A stretch of DNA of 64,000 bases from Lachnospiraceae bacterium (GTDB taxonomy: Bacteria; Bacillota; Clostridia; Lachnospirales; Lachnospiraceae): contig VSNG01000018.1 of the NCBI GenBank assembly GCA_009774175.1, positions 1 through 64,000 on the forward strand, given 5' to 3'. A model generated the notes under the pieces. The model saw nothing but the letters and a program-made list of their open reading frames with translations, was not told the origin of the DNA and did not search any database. Shown piece by piece: positions 34,326 to 43,325 of this stretch. Position 1 is the first letter of the stretch, and every line of letters starts with the position of its first letter. Position numbers and translations under genes: made by a program.

Positions 34326-34658
34326 ATGGAAAAAGAAATGATTTATCACCCTTTTTTTATTATACTGCTGATTCTGCTCTCCTTCATGCTGCTGATCTGT
34401 CTGATCCGGGCAGTAAAAGGCCCCCGCGTGGCTGACCGTCTGATGGCTGTCAATATGATGGGCACCATGGTCATGGTCATGATTTCAATTCTGGCTCTTT
34501 TGCTGAAAGAAGGCTATCTGGTCGATCTGTGCCTGATCTACGCCATGATCAGCTTCCTTGCCGTAGTGGTAATCTCCAAGGTCTACATCGGCATTTACGA
34601 GGAACGACAGCACGATTTGAAAAATCAGGAAGGAGGCGTAACGGATGAGCGCGGTTGA
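34326..34658 (+). CDS. mrpF: Mrp antiporter subunit F
   Basis: A 110-residue protein of the MnhF/MrpF family with three membrane segments (about 8-28, 42-62 and 65-88). The conserved family core GPRVADRLMAVNMMGT is clear, as is DLCLIYAMISFLAVVV. The C-terminal 20 residues are polar and overlap the next gene by 14 bp. Small subunit of the Mrp membrane complex, without catalytic residues of its own. It follows mrpE by 26 bp. Confidence 0.9.
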   Translation: MEKEMIYHPFFIILLILLSFMLLICLIRAVKGPRVADRLMAVNMMGTMVMVMISILALLLKEGYLVDLCLIYAMISFLAVVVISKVYIGIYEERQHDLKNQEGGVTDERG

Positions 34659-35079
34659 ATGGATCAGGTTTATTATGGGAAGCGTTTTTGTCATAATCGG
34701 TATGGTAATCTTTTTTACAGAATTATTCGGCGTTTTTCATTTTAAATACGTCCTGAACAGGATGCATGCCGCCGCTATGGGCGATACGCTGGGCATCAGT
34801 TCCTGTCTGATCGGTCTGATGATTTTTTCGGGCCTGAATTTCACGACCCTGAAAATGTTTTTGATAATCGTATTCCTTTGGTTTGCCTCTCCTGTTTCTT
34901 CCCACGTACTCTCAAGGCTGGAAGTCGCTACAAACGGAAAGTTATCCGCATACTGCGAAATATATGAAGATGTGAACTCTCTGGAGCGGGAGCTTGCCGA
35001 TAGAAGAAACGCACCGAAAACCGATACGGACAGACAGGAATCGGAACCTGCAAAAGAAAAGGAGGCGTATCCGTCATGA
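34645..35079 (+). CDS. mrpG: Mrp antiporter subunit G
   Basis: A 144-residue protein of the MnhG/MrpG family. Three membrane segments (about 8-28, 48-68 and 70-90) with the family stretch GVFHFKYVLNRMHAAAMGDTLG and the strand-like LGISSCLIGLMIFSG are followed by a C-terminal polar tail longer than in many homologues (about 50 residues, Glu/Arg/Lys-rich). GGAGG precedes the ATG. The stop overlaps the start of the next gene by ATGA (35076-35079). Confidence 0.88.
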   Translation: MSAVEWIRFIMGSVFVIIGMVIFFTELFGVFHFKYVLNRMHAAAMGDTLGISSCLIGLMIFSGLNFTTLKMFLIIVFLWFASPVSSHVLSRLEVATNGKLSAYCEIYEDVNSLERELADRRNAPKTDTDRQESEPAKEKEAYPS

Positions 35080-35351
35080 CGGCTTTTCAGATTATTTTGA
35101 TGGGACTTTTGATTATCTGCGCAGTCTCCGTCAGCTTTTCCAAAAATCTTTTAAATGCAATCCTGATTTATATGTCTTTCAGTCTGGTCATGTCCATGCT
35201 CTGGATCTGTCTGGAATCCCCCGATCTGGCCATCACGGAAGCTGCTGTCGGCGCAGGCATCACCAGCGTCCTCTTTTTCGTGACACTGAAAAAAATACAT
35301 GCCATAGAAGCGGCGGAGCCTGAAAAAAAGGAGGAGCCGAAAGATGAGTAG
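35076..35351 (+). CDS. DUF4040 / MbhD-like antiporter subunit
   Basis: A 91-residue protein with three membrane segments (about 4-20, 24-44 and 52-70), matching the DUF4040/MbhD domain that in one-piece MrpA proteins forms the membrane part near the C-terminus. The motif ESPDLAITEAAVGAGITSVLFF is diagnostic of this family (ESPDLAITEAAVGAG). In this operon the domain is a separate gene, as in hydrogenase-linked Mbh or Mrp systems of anaerobes. The start overlaps mrpG and the end overlaps the next gene by 8 bp, so the three are translationally coupled. Confidence 0.85.
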   Translation: MTAFQIILMGLLIICAVSVSFSKNLLNAILIYMSFSLVMSMLWICLESPDLAITEAAVGAGITSVLFFVTLKKIHAIEAAEPEKKEEPKDE

Positions 35352-36303
35352 GAAAAAACCAGCAGCGGAATATCAGAAAACCTTTGCTTTCCGCTTTTTC
35401 AGATGGCTTTCCGGGTCTAAAGACCCGTATCTTGGCGAGGTGGAAATGCAGCCCCAGAAAGAATTTCAGCCTGACCCGGAGGCCACTTTGCGTCATGAAA
35501 AAGAGCACGACGCCATTCTGGACAAGGTATATGATTCGGAACGCAACATGGAGATGAAGCTTTTCCGTAAGCTCTACCACGGCACAAGCATTCTTTTTTG
35601 TCTGTTTCTGATCGCTCTGCTTTTAGTAACTATTTCATGGCTGCCTGCAACGGGCACGGTCAACCGTCCCGTCAATAACGAGGTAACGGAGCGTTATATT
35701 GAAAAAGGACTGGAGGAAACCGGCGCAGTCAATATCGTTGCAGGCATGATTCTTGACTACAGAGCCTTTGATACCCTGGGAGAATCCCACGTGCTGTTCG
35801 TTGCCACAATTACCGTGCTGATCCTGCTTCGCCTGAATAAAACCGAAAAGGATGAAGCGGAGGTAAGCGACCGCCGCTTTGAACCGAAAAACGACGCAAT
35901 TTTGCAGCTTGTGGCAACCTTCCTTGTACCGATTATTATTATTTTCGGCATTTATATTATCTTAAACGGCCATCTGGGCCCCGGAGGCGGCTTTTCCGGC
36001 GGCGCGGTGATCGGCGCGGGACTGGTGCTTTATCTGAATGCTTTTGGCTTCAAAAAAACAGAGCGGTTTTTCACGGAGAAAACCTATAAATGGATATGCT
36101 TTTTCTCCCTTTCCTTTTACTGTCTGGCAAAAAGCTATTCCTTTTACACGGGCGCAAATCACCTTCACAGCGTAATTCCGAAGGGCACGCCCGGCGCGAT
36201 TTTGTCAAGCGGACTGATTCTGCCCTTAAATATCGCGGTAGGCCTTGTGGTTGCCTGCACGATTTACGCTTTTTACGCCATGTTCCGAAAAGGAGGGTTT
36301 TAG
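35344..36303 (+). CDS. mrpB: Fused MbhE-MrpB type antiporter subunit
   Basis: A 319-residue protein that joins three parts: a soluble charged N-terminal extension (1-80), an MbhE-like unit (about 80-160: one membrane segment, then ETGAVNIVAGMILDYRAFDT and a second segment), and a MnhB/MrpB domain (about 180-315) with four membrane segments and the signature NGHLGPGGGFSGG. The MbhE part corresponds to the extreme C-terminus of MrpA-type proteins, so together with the preceding 91-residue protein it supplies the MrpA C-terminal functions. The N-terminal extension has no obvious homologue. Good evidence for family; exact partner contacts are inferred. Confidence 0.85.
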   Translation: MSRKKPAAEYQKTFAFRFFRWLSGSKDPYLGEVEMQPQKEFQPDPEATLRHEKEHDAILDKVYDSERNMEMKLFRKLYHGTSILFCLFLIALLLVTISWLPATGTVNRPVNNEVTERYIEKGLEETGAVNIVAGMILDYRAFDTLGESHVLFVATITVLILLRLNKTEKDEAEVSDRRFEPKNDAILQLVATFLVPIIIIFGIYIILNGHLGPGGGFSGGAVIGAGLVLYLNAFGFKKTERFFTEKTYKWICFFSLSFYCLAKSYSFYTGANHLHSVIPKGTPGAILSSGLILPLNIAVGLVVACTIYAFYAMFRKGGF

Positions 36304-36304
36304 G

Positions 36305-36679
36305 ATGGGCCCCAATTTACTTGCAAACTACGGAGAAGCCGTCTCCGCCATTCTGTTTTGTATCGGCTTCACCAACCTGCTTTTGCAGACCAATTTAATC
36401 AAAAAGATCATCGGACTGAATATCATGGACAGCGCGATCTACCTCTTTCTTGCGGAAAAGGGGTATATTGCGGGACGCGTCGCGCCCATTGTGGTAAACG
36501 GCGTTACCAGCACGGAAGCTTACATTAACCCGATTCCCGCAGGCCTTGTCCTGACGGGTATCGTCGTCTCCGTCTCTGTAACCGCCCTCATGCTGTCTTT
36601 GACAATCCGTCTGTATACCAGATATCACACGCTGGATCTGGACGAGATTTCCGCACAGTTAAAAAGGGAGGGAAAATAA
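36305..36679 (+). CDS. mrpC: Mrp antiporter subunit C (NuoK-like)
   Basis: A 124-residue protein of the MnhC/NuoK family with three membrane segments (about 10-28, 30-48 and 72-98). The core LIKKIIGLNIMDSAIYLFL and DPIPAGLVLTGIVV-like segment (here INPIPAGLVLTGIVVSVSV) are typical. The ATG at 36305 has AGGAGG nearby upstream; an upstream start at 36245 would run inside mrpB and lacks homology. The gene sits 1 bp before the next start. Confidence 0.88.
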   Translation: MGPNLLANYGEAVSAILFCIGFTNLLLQTNLIKKIIGLNIMDSAIYLFLAEKGYIAGRVAPIVVNGVTSTEAYINPIPAGLVLTGIVVSVSVTALMLSLTIRLYTRYHTLDLDEISAQLKREGK

Positions 36680-36680
36680 A

Positions 36681-38174
36681 ATGAATTTTATCTGTAATTT
36701 TCCCTTTTTTTCCATTTTGTTAAGCCTTTTTTCCGGCACCATCTGTTCCGTGCTCTCGGCAAAAGCGGCTAAACTGGTAAATCGGGTTGTTATTGTTGCT
36801 GTCGGCATCATGTCCGCGATCCTGTTACTGTACCTTCTCTCTACGGGAGAGCCCTTCGTATACTGGATGGGCCATTTCCCCGCTCCCTGGGGCAATGAGA
36901 TTCGGGCAGGCGTGCTGGAAGCGGGCATGGCTCTGTTTTTCTGTATCATCATGTATCTGTCCATGGCCGGCGGCGCCCACAAGCTTTTCGGCGAGGTGGT
37001 GGAGAACAAACATAATCTGTACTATATTCTGGTGAACCTCCTGCTGAGCTCCCTGCTGGCGCTGGTCTACACCAACGACATGTTTACGGCCTACGTTTTT
37101 GTGGAAATCAACACCATTTCCGCCTGCGGCCTTATCATGATCCGTCAGGTAGGACGTACCATTGAGGCCGCCGTCCGTTATATGATTATGAGCCTTTTGG
37201 GATCCGGTCTGCTGCTTTTTGGTCTGTGCATCATGTATGATCTGACCGGCCATCTTCTCATGAGCAACATAAAGGAATCTGTGGGACTGCTTATGGCAAA
37301 CGGCGAATATCCGATTCCTCTGATTGTCTCTGTCGCTCTGATGTGCGTGGGCCTGTGCATCAAAAGCGCGCTGTTTCCTTTTCACGCCTGGCTGCCCGAC
37401 GCTTACGGATATTCCACGGTATCCTCCGCGGCCATTCTGTCCAGTCTGGTGTCAAAGGGCTATATCTTTCTGCTGATTAAAATTATTTACCGCGTGATCG
37501 GCTTTAATATCTTTAACAGCACACGGATTATCGACGTACTTTTTGTTTTCGGTCTTATGGGCATGATCTTCGGCTCCATAAGCGCCATTCGGGAAAACGA
37601 TATCAGAAGGATGATCGCCTATTCCTCCGTGGCGCAGATCGGCTATATTTACATGGGCTTCGGCATGGGCACGCAGGCCGGCATGGTGGCCAGCGTCTTC
37701 CACATTCTGTCCCATGCGGCAACCAAATCCCTGCTCTTTATCGCCGCCATCGGTCTTACGGACGTGTCGGGCGGCAGCCGTAAGCTCACCGATCTGACTG
37801 GCGCGGCCTACCGCAACAAGTGGGCCGGGGCGGCCTTCATGGCCGGCTCTCTGTCCATGGTGGGCGTCCCCCTGTTTTCCGGCTTTATCAGCAAGCTTCT
37901 GTTTTCACAGGCGGCCGTGCAGGTGGAGGGAAAAATGCTGGCTTCATTGATTGTACTTGGAATCAGTACGGTTTTAAACGCCATCTACTTTATGAAGACG
38001 GTAATCCGCATTTATACTTCCAACAGGGAATCGGCCTATCCCAGCGTTACTTTCCGGGATATGAAAAGCTATGCGGCGGTGCTTATATGTTTCATGATAT
38101 TGAATGTCATTCTGGGCGTCAGCTCCCAGCCGGTCGTTGACATGATCCAGCTGGGTCTGGCCATGTTCGACTGA
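36681..38174 (+). CDS. mrpD: Mrp antiporter subunit D-like proton/cation channel, copy 1
   Basis: A 497-residue protein of the NuoL/M/N-MrpD superfamily with about 14 membrane segments. The residues expected for proton movement are present: Glu in VFVEINTISACGL, Lys in CIKSALFPFHAWLPDAY and a Lys in SSLVSKGYIFLLIK. It contains the family stretch RRMIAYSSVAQIGYIYMG. In Mrp complexes, subunits A and D form the ion-translocating paths. The start is 1 bp after mrpC. Together with three homologues downstream, this is more antiporter-like subunits than a standard Mrp operon holds. Confidence 0.88.
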   Translation: MNFICNFPFFSILLSLFSGTICSVLSAKAAKLVNRVVIVAVGIMSAILLLYLLSTGEPFVYWMGHFPAPWGNEIRAGVLEAGMALFFCIIMYLSMAGGAHKLFGEVVENKHNLYYILVNLLLSSLLALVYTNDMFTAYVFVEINTISACGLIMIRQVGRTIEAAVRYMIMSLLGSGLLLFGLCIMYDLTGHLLMSNIKESVGLLMANGEYPIPLIVSVALMCVGLCIKSALFPFHAWLPDAYGYSTVSSAAILSSLVSKGYIFLLIKIIYRVIGFNIFNSTRIIDVLFVFGLMGMIFGSISAIRENDIRRMIAYSSVAQIGYIYMGFGMGTQAGMVASVFHILSHAATKSLLFIAAIGLTDVSGGSRKLTDLTGAAYRNKWAGAAFMAGSLSMVGVPLFSGFISKLLFSQAAVQVEGKMLASLIVLGISTVLNAIYFMKTVIRIYTSNRESAYPSVTFRDMKSYAAVLICFMILNVILGVSSQPVVDMIQLGLAMFD

Positions 38175-38219
38175 TCTGCACTGTGGCATTTGTTGAATAA
38201 TTTACAAGGAGATGGCAGT

Positions 38220-39701
38220 ATGTATCCGATTCTTTTATCCATTTTATTTCCCATTCTGGCAGGCTTATTTTTGCTGATCCGCTATCGGACGCCCCTGTCG
38301 AGCAGGGCAGGCACGGCCAAAAGGAAGACTCTGGTCATTCTGACGGGCAGTTTTCTTATTATTACCGTCCTGCTTACTGTCATTGCAATATTTACGGCAA
38401 AGGAAGGGTTCACTTTGTTTTACCTGACCGAAACGCTGCCCGTTTATTTTCGAATCGACAAGGCGGGAACCCTTTTTTCCCTGCTTGCGGTTGTGGTCTT
38501 ACTCTGCGCCGGTTTTTTCTCCTTCGAGTACATGAAGCACGAAGAGCGGGAAAGCCGCTACTATGGGTTTTATCTGCTGCTGTTCGGGGTGCTCAATGCC
38601 CTGTGCTTTGCGGGAAACCTGATTACCTTTTATCTTTTCTTTGAGCTTTTAACCCTGACCTCCACGCCGCTTGTGCTGCATACCGGCTCAAAAGAAGCCG
38701 TCATGGCAGGCTTAAAATACTTATTTTACTCGCTCTGCGGCGCGTACACGGCTCTGTTCGGTATTTATTTTCTCTACAAAAACAGTGTAACACTGGCCTT
38801 TACCGCAGGGGGCGTGCTAAAAGCCTCCGCAATAGCGGAGCACGGCGGTTTTCTTCTGGCTGTGGCTTTTGTCATGATTCTTGGCTTCGGCGTAAAAGCG
38901 GGCATGTTTCCCATGCATGCATGGCTGCCTGCGGCCCACCCCGTAGCGCCGGCGCCGGCTTCGGCTGTGTTGTCCGCCATGATTGTCAAAGCGGGAGTCC
39001 TTGCCATTATCCGTGTCGTTACCATGTTTGGCCGAGATTTTCTTCGGAATACCTGGATGCAGACCGCCTGGATCTGTCTGACTCTAATCACGGTCTTTAT
39101 GGGATCGCTTCTGGCCTACCGGGAACCGGTGCTGAAAAAAAGACTGGCCTACTCCACGGTTAGCCAGCTTTCCTACATCCTCTTCGGTCTGGCAGTGATG
39201 AACGAAGAAGCTCTGGCCGGAAGCCTGCTGCATGTGCTGGCCCACGGTTTTGTGAAAGCGGCGCTTTTTCTTTGCGCCGGAGCGATCATTTACAAAACGG
39301 GGAAAACCCGAGTGGAGGAAATGCGCGGCATTGGCAGGGAAATGCCCCTCACCATGTGGTGCTTTACCATCGCTTCCCTCGGCCTGATCGGTATTCCGCC
39401 TACAGGCGGCTTTATCAGCAAATGGTATCTGGCCATCGGCTCTTTAAAGAGCGGTCTGCCCGTCCTTGCTGTGCTTGGCCCGATTGTCCTTCTGGTGAGC
39501 GCACTGCTAACCGCAGGCTATCTTCTGCCGCTGACTATCAACGGCTTTTTCCCGGGGGCGAATTTCGATTACGATAAGCTGCAAAAGAAAGAACCCTGCA
39601 AACTTATGACCGTGCCGATTTTGATTCTGACAGTTTTGTCAGTTCTTGTCGGTATCTTTCCGGACGGCATCGCGCCTGTTCTGGCGCTGGCAGGATTATA
39701 G
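38220..39701 (+). CDS. Antiporter-like subunit (NuoM/MrpD superfamily), copy 2
   Basis: A 494-residue protein with about 14 membrane segments. Family residues are kept: Glu in FYLFFELLTLTSTPLVLHT, Lys in GVKAGMFPMHAWLPAAH and Lys in SAMIVKAGVLAIIRV, plus KKRLAYSTVSQLSYILFG. The ATG at 38220 was chosen over the TTG at 38190, because AAGGAG lies just upstream of the ATG and residues before it are not conserved. It is 45 bp after the previous gene and shares more motif detail with the next gene than with copy 1. Likely role: additional proton/cation path in the complex. Confidence 0.86.
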   Translation: MYPILLSILFPILAGLFLLIRYRTPLSSRAGTAKRKTLVILTGSFLIITVLLTVIAIFTAKEGFTLFYLTETLPVYFRIDKAGTLFSLLAVVVLLCAGFFSFEYMKHEERESRYYGFYLLLFGVLNALCFAGNLITFYLFFELLTLTSTPLVLHTGSKEAVMAGLKYLFYSLCGAYTALFGIYFLYKNSVTLAFTAGGVLKASAIAEHGGFLLAVAFVMILGFGVKAGMFPMHAWLPAAHPVAPAPASAVLSAMIVKAGVLAIIRVVTMFGRDFLRNTWMQTAWICLTLITVFMGSLLAYREPVLKKRLAYSTVSQLSYILFGLAVMNEEALAGSLLHVLAHGFVKAALFLCAGAIIYKTGKTRVEEMRGIGREMPLTMWCFTIASLGLIGIPPTGGFISKWYLAIGSLKSGLPVLAVLGPIVLLVSALLTAGYLLPLTINGFFPGANFDYDKLQKKEPCKLMTVPILILTVLSVLVGIFPDGIAPVLALAGL

Positions 39702-39713
39702 GGAGGTGTTGCC

Positions 39714-41177
39714 ATGATTATTTCAGTGATCCTGATTCCTTTTATAGCGGGCATCCTGATACCTGTTATTCCATTTAAAAAACGCTGGCAGAAGGAAATT
39801 TTTCTGGAAACGGCGGTTGTTGCAAACAGTGTCCTCGTATGGTATCTGCTCCTGCATCATTCGGACAGCACCTTCCTTCTGGCGCATTTTACTGGCAACC
39901 TGAATATCAGCTTCCGTGTGGACGGCATGAGCATGGTATTTGCAGGCCTTGTCTCTTTTCTCTGGCCCTTTGCGACGCTCTATGCCTTCGAATATATGAC
40001 GAGGGAAAAACATGAAAACGTCTTTTTCCTCTTTTATACGCTGACATACGGTGTGACGCTGGGCATTGCCTTTGCCGCCAATCTGCTCACCATGTATTTC
40101 TTTTACGAGCTGTTGACGTTAGTTACGGTGCCCCTTGTCATGCATACCCTGACCCGGGAAGCGGTTCTGGCAAGCCGCAAGTACCTGTATTATTCGCTTG
40201 GCGGCGCAGCTTTCGCCTTTATCGGCCTGATTATGGTCATCGTTTACGGAAGCACCACGGACTTCATTTTAGGCGGCGTTTTTGACCCCGCAAAAATTGC
40301 CGGCCACACCGATGTGCTGCTGTTAATTTACGTGATGGCCTTTATGGGCTTCGGCGTAAAAGCGGCCGTCTGCCCCTTAAACTCCTGGCTCCCCCAAGCC
40401 GGCGTGGCTCCCACGCCTGTCACCGCACTGCTCCACGCAGTGGCTGTGGTAAAAGCCGGCGCCTTTGCCATCCTGCGTCTTACCTACTACAGCTTCGGCA
40501 CGGATTTTCTGCGGGGTACATGGGCGCAGACCGTAGTCATGATTGTGGTCATGTTTACCATCGTTTACGGCTGCAGTCGGGCGGTAAAGGAAACGCACCT
40601 TAAAAGACGGCTGGCTTACTCCACCATAAGCAACCTCTCCTATATCCTGTTCGGAGCGGTGATCATGACCCCCCTTGGACTGGCGGGGGCGCTGACCCAT
40701 CTGGTGTTCCATGCCCTCATGAAAATCTGCTCCTTTTTCTGCGCGGGCGCCATCATGCATCAGACAGACCGCCATTATGTACATCAGCTGAACGGGCTTG
40801 GGTATAAAATGCCATGTATCTTCGGTATCTTTACCATTTCCGCGCTGGCTCTCATGGGTGTCCCGGGTCTGGCCGGCTTTGTCAGTAAGTGGAATCTGGC
40901 GCAGGCCGCGGTGGACAGCGGAAATCCTCTGGCCTGGGGCGGCATTGCCTGCCTTCTGATATCCGCGCTGCTAACCGCCATTTACATGCTTACCATGGTG
41001 GTACGGGCATTCTTTCCGGGAAAAGACTTCGATTACAGCACTGTTGCCGAAGCAAAAGACCCTAACTGGAAAATGCTGCTGCCTTTATTTGTGTTCACCC
41101 TTTGCATCATTGGCTTCGGCCTTTATTCCCAGCCGATTGTAAACTTCTTTAACGACGTAGCAGGAGGAGGCGTGTAA
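39714..41177 (+). CDS. Antiporter-like subunit (NuoM/MrpD superfamily), copy 3
   Basis: A 487-residue protein with about 14 membrane segments. Expected residues are Glu in YFFYELLTLVTVPLVMHT, Lys in FGVKAAVCPLNSWLPQAG, Lys in AVVKAGAFAILRL and the LKRRLAYSTISNLSYILFG stretch. The loop after the first Lys (QAGVAPTPVTALLHA) differs from the HPVAPAPASA loop of copies 2 and 4 and resembles other NuoL-type proteins. GGGAGG precedes the ATG and the previous gene ends 12 bp before. Confidence 0.86.
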   Translation: MIISVILIPFIAGILIPVIPFKKRWQKEIFLETAVVANSVLVWYLLLHHSDSTFLLAHFTGNLNISFRVDGMSMVFAGLVSFLWPFATLYAFEYMTREKHENVFFLFYTLTYGVTLGIAFAANLLTMYFFYELLTLVTVPLVMHTLTREAVLASRKYLYYSLGGAAFAFIGLIMVIVYGSTTDFILGGVFDPAKIAGHTDVLLLIYVMAFMGFGVKAAVCPLNSWLPQAGVAPTPVTALLHAVAVVKAGAFAILRLTYYSFGTDFLRGTWAQTVVMIVVMFTIVYGCSRAVKETHLKRRLAYSTISNLSYILFGAVIMTPLGLAGALTHLVFHALMKICSFFCAGAIMHQTDRHYVHQLNGLGYKMPCIFGIFTISALALMGVPGLAGFVSKWNLAQAAVDSGNPLAWGGIACLLISALLTAIYMLTMVVRAFFPGKDFDYSTVAEAKDPNWKMLLPLFVFTLCIIGFGLYSQPIVNFFNDVAGGGV

Positions 41178-43316
41178 ATGCTTGTATATATTAACTGTAT
41201 TGTTTTTCTGCCGATGGCAGCCGGGCTGATCAGCTATCTGATGAGCGGCAGATATAAGAAGAAATATAAGAGATTTGCCGATATCATAGCAGGTGTTACA
41301 TTTATTTTCTGCGCGCTGCTTTGCATACAGGTATTAAACGGTACGGCAAAAGGGGCGGTAATCTCCTTCCCGCTCTCAGACAGCCTGAATCTTGGTATGC
41401 GCATAAACTTTACCCTTGACGGCTTTCGCGCTCTGTATGGAACCATAGCCGCCTTCATGTGGTTTATGGCCACCCTATTTTCCAGAGAATATTTTAAACA
41501 CTACCGCAGCCAAAATCGCTACTATCTGTTTTTGCTGCTGACCCTTGGCGCAACGGAAGGCGTCTTCTTTTCCGCAGACTTTTACACCACCTTCCTCTTC
41601 TTTGAAATGATGTCGTTTACTTCCTATGTATGGGTGGTACACGATGAAAAGCCGGAATCCATGCGAGCAGGCGCAACTTATCTGACGGTGGCCGTTCTTG
41701 GCGGTCTGGTGATGCTGATGGGTATTTTCCTGCTCTACGACGCGGCAGGCACGCTCCTTTTCTCCGAACTTGCACAGATGCCTCTGTGCCGCGGCGAAAA
41801 CGCCGCACAGATCTGGGCGGCAGGTCTCTGCCTTCTGTTCGGCTTCGGCGCGAAGGCAGGCGCGTTTCCGCTTCATATCTGGCTGCCAAAGGCCCATCCT
41901 GTGGCTCCGGCTCCTGCTTCGGCCCTGCTCTCCGGTATCCTGACAAAGGCAGGCATGTACGGCATATTGATCCTCACTGCCGATCTCTTTTTTGGCAGCG
42001 CGGCATGGGGCGGCCTGATTTTGCTTCTTGGCGTCTTCACCATGGTAATCGGCGCGCTTCTTGCCCTGCTTTCCATCGACTTAAAGCGGACGCTTGCCTG
42101 CTCTTCCGTATCTCAGATCGGTTTTATTCTGGTGGGCGTCGGTATGTCGGGTCTGCTGGGCCCGGAAAATGCGTTGGCTCTTCGGGGAAGTCTGCTGCAT
42201 ATGGTAAATCACTCCCTGATAAAGCTCGTGCTGTTTATGGCGGCAGGCGTGGTTTTCATGAACGTGCATAAGCTTGACTTAAATGATGTCCGCGGTTTTG
42301 GCCGCAAAAAGCCGCTGCTTCACTTTTTATTCCTGACGGGCGCTCTCGGAATCGGCGGCATCCCACTTTTTAACGGCTATATCAGCAAAACGCTGCTTCA
42401 TGAAAGCATCGTGGAATACATGTTTTGTATAAACGCCGGAAAGATCCCCGCGTTTTTTGGCGCCTCGTTTATGAGCGGCGTCGAATGGATTTTCCTGTTA
42501 AGCGGCGGCCTGACTATTGCCTACATGACCAAACTCTACGCTTGTCTATTTCTTGAAAAAAACACGGACAGCGCCGTGCAGCAAAAATATGACGAACTGA
42601 AAGGGAAATACATGAACCGCACAAGCGCCTTTGCGCTTACGGTAAGCGCTGCCCTCTTGCCGGTTATGGGCCTTTTCCCGGGCGTTATCATGGACGGAAT
42701 AGCCGATATGGGACAGGATTTTCTCCGTGCGCATGCCGCAGAAAAAGTTTCCTACTTCTCTCCCGAAAATTTGAAAGGGGCTTTTATCTCTCTGGTATTC
42801 GGCGCCCTGATCTACGGCTTTATCGTGCGTTCTCTGCTGATGAAAAAAGAGGACGAGACAGAGAATGCCGCGCCCTCTAAATATTATATAAACCGTATAC
42901 CTTCCTGGCTGGATCTGGAAAACCTGATCTACCGGCCCTTACTCATACAGATCCTTCCGTTTGCCTGCGGCATGATATGCCGCTTTCTGGACAGCTTTGT
43001 GGACACCATCGTTGTGATTCTCAGAAAAACCGTCTACCGGGATGAGAAGCTGCCTCACGAACGCACGGAAGGCAACGCATTGACGCACCTTGGCGCCTGC
43101 GCCGCCTCCTTCTTTGAAAAGCTTGGCAATCTGACACTGCATCGGAAAAACCCCCGCAAGCGGGACTACGAGCATAAGCTGGCGCTGCTTTACGAGGAAT
43201 ATCATGAAAACAGCATGATGATCGCCAGAAGCATGTCGTTCGGACTGCTGCTGTTCTGTGTCGGATTGATCCTGACAGTGGCATATCTGTTTATTAAGGA
43301 TGTGTTTGGTCTGTAA
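41178..43316 (+). CDS. Large antiporter-like subunit (NuoL/MrpA-N type) with C-terminal extension, copy 4
   Basis: A 712-residue protein, longer than the other three. The first 480 residues form the antiporter core with Glu in TFLFFEMMSFTSYVWVV, Lys in FGAKAGAFPLHIWLPKAH and Lys in GILTKAGMYGILIL. After a charged stretch (about 475-500), further membrane segments and a soluble region follow, and the last 25 residues form one more membrane helix (GLLLFCVGLILTVAYLF). A long C-terminal part with a terminal helix recalls NuoL/MrpA, whose lateral helix clamps the other antiporter units, but I cannot show this. It begins directly after the previous stop with GGAGG overlapping it. Confidence 0.85.
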   Translation: MLVYINCIVFLPMAAGLISYLMSGRYKKKYKRFADIIAGVTFIFCALLCIQVLNGTAKGAVISFPLSDSLNLGMRINFTLDGFRALYGTIAAFMWFMATLFSREYFKHYRSQNRYYLFLLLTLGATEGVFFSADFYTTFLFFEMMSFTSYVWVVHDEKPESMRAGATYLTVAVLGGLVMLMGIFLLYDAAGTLLFSELAQMPLCRGENAAQIWAAGLCLLFGFGAKAGAFPLHIWLPKAHPVAPAPASALLSGILTKAGMYGILILTADLFFGSAAWGGLILLLGVFTMVIGALLALLSIDLKRTLACSSVSQIGFILVGVGMSGLLGPENALALRGSLLHMVNHSLIKLVLFMAAGVVFMNVHKLDLNDVRGFGRKKPLLHFLFLTGALGIGGIPLFNGYISKTLLHESIVEYMFCINAGKIPAFFGASFMSGVEWIFLLSGGLTIAYMTKLYACLFLEKNTDSAVQQKYDELKGKYMNRTSAFALTVSAALLPVMGLFPGVIMDGIADMGQDFLRAHAAEKVSYFSPENLKGAFISLVFGALIYGFIVRSLLMKKEDETENAAPSKYYINRIPSWLDLENLIYRPLLIQILPFACGMICRFLDSFVDTIVVILRKTVYRDEKLPHERTEGNALTHLGACAASFFEKLGNLTLHRKNPRKRDYEHKLALLYEEYHENSMMIARSMSFGLLLFCVGLILTVAYLFIKDVFGL

Positions 43317-43325
43317 ACATGCGTC

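Noticed and set aside
33835..43316. Complex I or membrane-bound hydrogenase operon
   Set aside because: No NuoB/C/D/I or hydrogenase large or small subunits are present; E, F, G, B and C subunits are of Mrp type.
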